Below, piece by piece: positions 61,198 to 64,000 of a stretch of DNA of 64,000 nucleotides. The stretch covers positions 31,718,795 to 31,782,794 of the forward strand of contig CM075853.1 of NCBI GenBank assembly GCA_037975125.1. Reading direction: 5' to 3'. The stretch comes from Latrodectus hesperus. Taxonomy: Eukaryota; Arthropoda; Arachnida; Araneae; Theridiidae. The notes under the pieces are model-generated. The model saw only the letters and a list, made by a program, of their open reading frames with translations, was not told the DNA's origin and made no database searches. The position numbers and the translations under genes were made by a program. Numbering within the stretch: the stretch's first letter is position 1; every line of letters begins with the position of its first letter.

Positions 61198-61690
61198 CAG
61201 AAAATTATTATCATAATCTCCCATGTATGTATTAAAATCCTGAATTTTAAATGAAAACAACAATATATTTCAATAACTAATATTGGTTAATATCAGAAAT
61301 AGCAATTCCGATAATTATTTTATCTATTGAGTACTTACTTCCCTTTTATATTTCCCATTGTATCTCTCTTATTTAGTGCTTACTTTCACTGATACAGAGT
61401 AACATAAATTTGCAAGATCGACTCAATTATTGATGTAAAAACTTACTATAAGAATTTGATCACTAGCTTTTGAAAAATGTTTATAGTGTCAAGTAACAGT
61501 TTTTTATACTCGAAAAATTACTATCTGCCATAATACTTTATAGGCTAAAATCACGGAAAAATAGTGGATCCTACTGAAGTATCATAATTTAGTGACGCGC
61601 AGCGAACTGTTTAAAATTTAAATATTTTGTAAGATATTTGAACACTTTCTTCGTTCTGTATTTAATTTTGTCAAAGAAAAAACTTTTTAC
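61198..61690. repeat. tandem segmental duplication, copy 2
   Basis: Partner of 59,508-60,320, offset about 1.7 kb at the left end. It lacks the LINE and instead has about 90 bases of unrelated sequence at that point. Confidence 0.85.
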
Positions 61691-61764
61691 AGGAAATGGC
61701 TTCTATTAATAGAAATAAACCATGGATTAATTAAATTCATGCAGTACCCAAATGGCTAAGAAAA

Positions 61765-62000
61765 AAATCTGTTGCAATTTTCCATCTCATTTCTGGCAAT
61801 GATTGTCTTCAAAAGCACCTGTATCACAGCACTGTCGTATTACACTCCCTCTGCACCATGTGTAAACCTTATGGAGAATATGGATTTCCCGCATCTCCGA
61901 ATGTGACCTGCTCTCCCACGCATTTCAATCTGAGAGCACTATTGAGCGGCAAGACATGCTCCTGAGTTTATCGATTTACAGAAGTGTTCTTTTTTGGTTC
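61765..62000 (+). mobile_element. decayed LINE C-terminal fragment
   Basis: Plus-strand frame from about 61,779 reads FHLISGNDCLQKHLYH. After a frame change the segment DFPHLRMXPAL-like (near 61,880-61,915) follows. This is the C-terminal region after RNase H in jockey-like polyproteins. Broken frames; ends not mapped. Confidence 0.65.
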
Positions 62001-64000
62001 TGCTCTGTTTTTGATGTCTCAACTGTCTGATAACTTTGCCATTGGAAATAAAAAAAACTTTCTGTTGGCATTCTTTGTAAATGCTTACATCAGATATTTG
62101 AGAAATCTAATTGTGATCAGATAGATTATCTTCATGTGGGTTAATTGATTGGGAGGTTTATCACTCAACAGTTATTTTTGATGATATATACTGTGATTTC
62201 TAAATGCGAAGAATTCTAAACGAGCACAAACATCAAATTCTGAAAGAGATTTGAATCTATGAATTTTGGAACCAAAGGTAAGATTCCTAAACATTCGGTT
62301 TTAGGAATGGAATGATTTTCATGACATATTGATAGAAATGAAAGATGTAAATTAATTTCAATTTAATATCGATTTCAAATGTCAAAAATTATTAAATATA
62401 AAAAGGCACAGTAGATAATAGGAGTATTCTTGTTCAGGCTCGACATATTTACTTTACTTCGTCAATTTAGGTGTGCATAAGTCTCTCGTGCAGGATTTCA
62501 TAACATAATGGTACGCGGATTAATCTGACTTTACAAGTAAAGCAAATTTCTGTGTTCATTATGTTAGGGACACAAATCCATGTTACTTAAAATCAAATAG
62601 ATTTTCTGAAAAGATTAGTGCTAGTATATACATGTGCTTCCAATCTTGAAATTTTAAAACAGGAGAGATTTAATCCCCTTTTTTGATTTTGTGGTACCAA
62701 TTTTTTAAAGTTTGTATAGTTTTCAGTTCTGAATTTCTGTGTGAACTGTTATTTTATTATTATCTTCTATTTTTTCTGAATTTGTACAGAGTTGTTTGAC
62801 AATTTGAATATCGTCAAACAACTCTGCACAAATGTAATTTCAAAACACATTTTTAAAAATACTATGCTATCTTTCAGGTAATAGGCTTTTATAATGGCTT
62901 AGACAGTGTGAAAATGCAGTTGCATAAACTGTACTTTTTTGTCTAAGCTTTATCTTTATGATATTAATTATTATGATATTAATGAAAATTTTAATTTTAT
63001 ATGAAATCTTAATAAAAATATTATTTTAAGCAAATTTTAGTTGTTTCTTTATAATGAAGGCATTTAAAAAATTAATGAACATCCAAGAATACTTAATTCA
63101 CCCTCATAATTTGTATAGTGGTGTTTTAAATTTAGTAAAAAAGTTACTTGTGTGTGTTTCATGCTTCGAGTTCTCTTTATTCCCGTACTAATACTATAAA
63201 TAGCTCTTAATTTCTGAATATGATCAAAAATTTTTAACATTGAATAGTAACATGTTTATAATATCTATAAAGGAAAGAATGTTAAATTGTCTCCATAAAG
63301 AAATTGAATTGTTTTCGATGTAAAAATTTTATCAAGCATAAATATTTCAGTTTTCATTTGTAAGAATCAATACTATGTACTAACATTTTTAAAATGTATT
63401 ATGGAAAAGCTGAAAAATTAGTAATTACACATAAATCAATTTCTGTATATAGGCTGATAAGGCCCACAAATTACAAGTCAGCCAAAAATATGTGCACAAT
63501 TGCAGATAAAAAATATAGCTTTAATAAAAGTTTTTCAATATTTATATTGATAAATTTTTAACATACTTAAAAGCAATGTAAAAAGCTTTATATTGCTTAA
63601 GTGTTATTTATAAGAATATTCAAACGTTTTCCATTAACACCTGTTAAAGAATAAACTATACAATTAGATAGAGAAACAAATCTTAAAATTTCCAAAACAT
63701 TTTACTTCCATAGTTCATCATATAAACTTTACATTTTTCAGAATATTCAAAAAATTAAATAACTTTCTTTGATAAAAGATAAAAATAGCAGTTCTTGCGA
63801 AATCACCATTACTCATAACGCAAGAGTGATTAGGATAAGATAATATTAATATAAAATTTAAAAATATATAGTATGTAGCTTAATACACACACAGGTAAAA
63901 GAATAGTATCAAGAATAGGACCATTTATAATCTACTAACTTCCAATGACAAGAACACAGCTTTTTCTAGTGTATAAGAATTTATTTGTTTCAAACATTTC
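62001..64000. other. AT-rich DNA to window end, nothing but a hairpin
   Basis: No further astacin exon, promoter block or transposon was recognised downstream of gene C in this window. Confidence 0.5.
62780..62833. repeat. 21-bp inverted repeat (hairpin)
   Basis: Arms 62780-62800 (ATTTGTACAGAGTTGTTTGA plus C) and 62813-62833 pair with one mismatch around a 12-base loop. It could be a small foldback or a hairpin RNA; no evidence of expression. Confidence 0.85.

Overview
This window is AT-rich nuclear DNA from an arthropod, most likely an araneomorph spider. It holds a head-to-tail cluster of small astacin-family (M12A) zinc metalloprotease genes, all on the plus strand and all split by GT-AG introns into the same six coding exons with the same phases. 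The short secreted layout (signal peptide, short propeptide, one catalytic domain, no MAM/CUB tail) matches the digestive-fluid and venom astacins known from spiders. The species and the digestive or venom role are inference.

Layout. 1-8.8 kb: no confident gene; tRNA-derived SINE copies, a small CpG-richer patch near 4.9 kb, a possible minus-strand terminal exon near 2.9 kb, and an internally deleted mariner at 8.0-8.5 kb. 8.8-17.5 kb: promoter and exons 1-4 of astacin gene A1. 18,719-18,818: assembly gap of exactly 100 N. 19.4-22.7 kb: exons 3-6 of a second unit, A2, whose exons 1-2 are not present. 22.7-29.3 kb: intergenic DNA with two dead Tc1-like transposons bounded by inverted repeats and TA. 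29.4-37.2 kb: astacin B, the only complete and open copy (243 codons plus stop). 37.2-45.6 kb: intergenic, with a degraded Tc1-like piece and unassigned repeat-like DNA. 45.7-59.2 kb: astacin C, six exons, with a one-base deletion in the active-site exon. 59.2-64 kb: a diverged tandem duplication, two fragments of non-LTR retrotransposon (RNase H end), and nothing else recognised.

How the genes relate. Each complete first exon follows a TATA box, a TCA initiator about 24 bases later and a short leader; B and C also share an upstream block of about 65 bases, suggesting common control. Exon 1 encodes the signal peptide, exon 2 the propeptide with the FxGD aspartate switch, exon 3 the activation site and start of the mature enzyme, exon 4 the first conserved cysteine, exon 5 the zinc site HExxHxxGFxHE, and exon 6 the Met-turn and terminal cysteine.

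The most notable signals are: a near-identical tract of about 2.5 kb shared by A2 and B that stops at the 3' end of exon 5; active-site exons that stay alike while neighbouring introns are unrelated; the exon 3-4 repetition across the gap; the frameshift in C; and a 3' tail shared by a SINE and a LINE. I found no CRISPR array, rRNA or functional tRNA gene, and nothing that is clearly a wholly new system.
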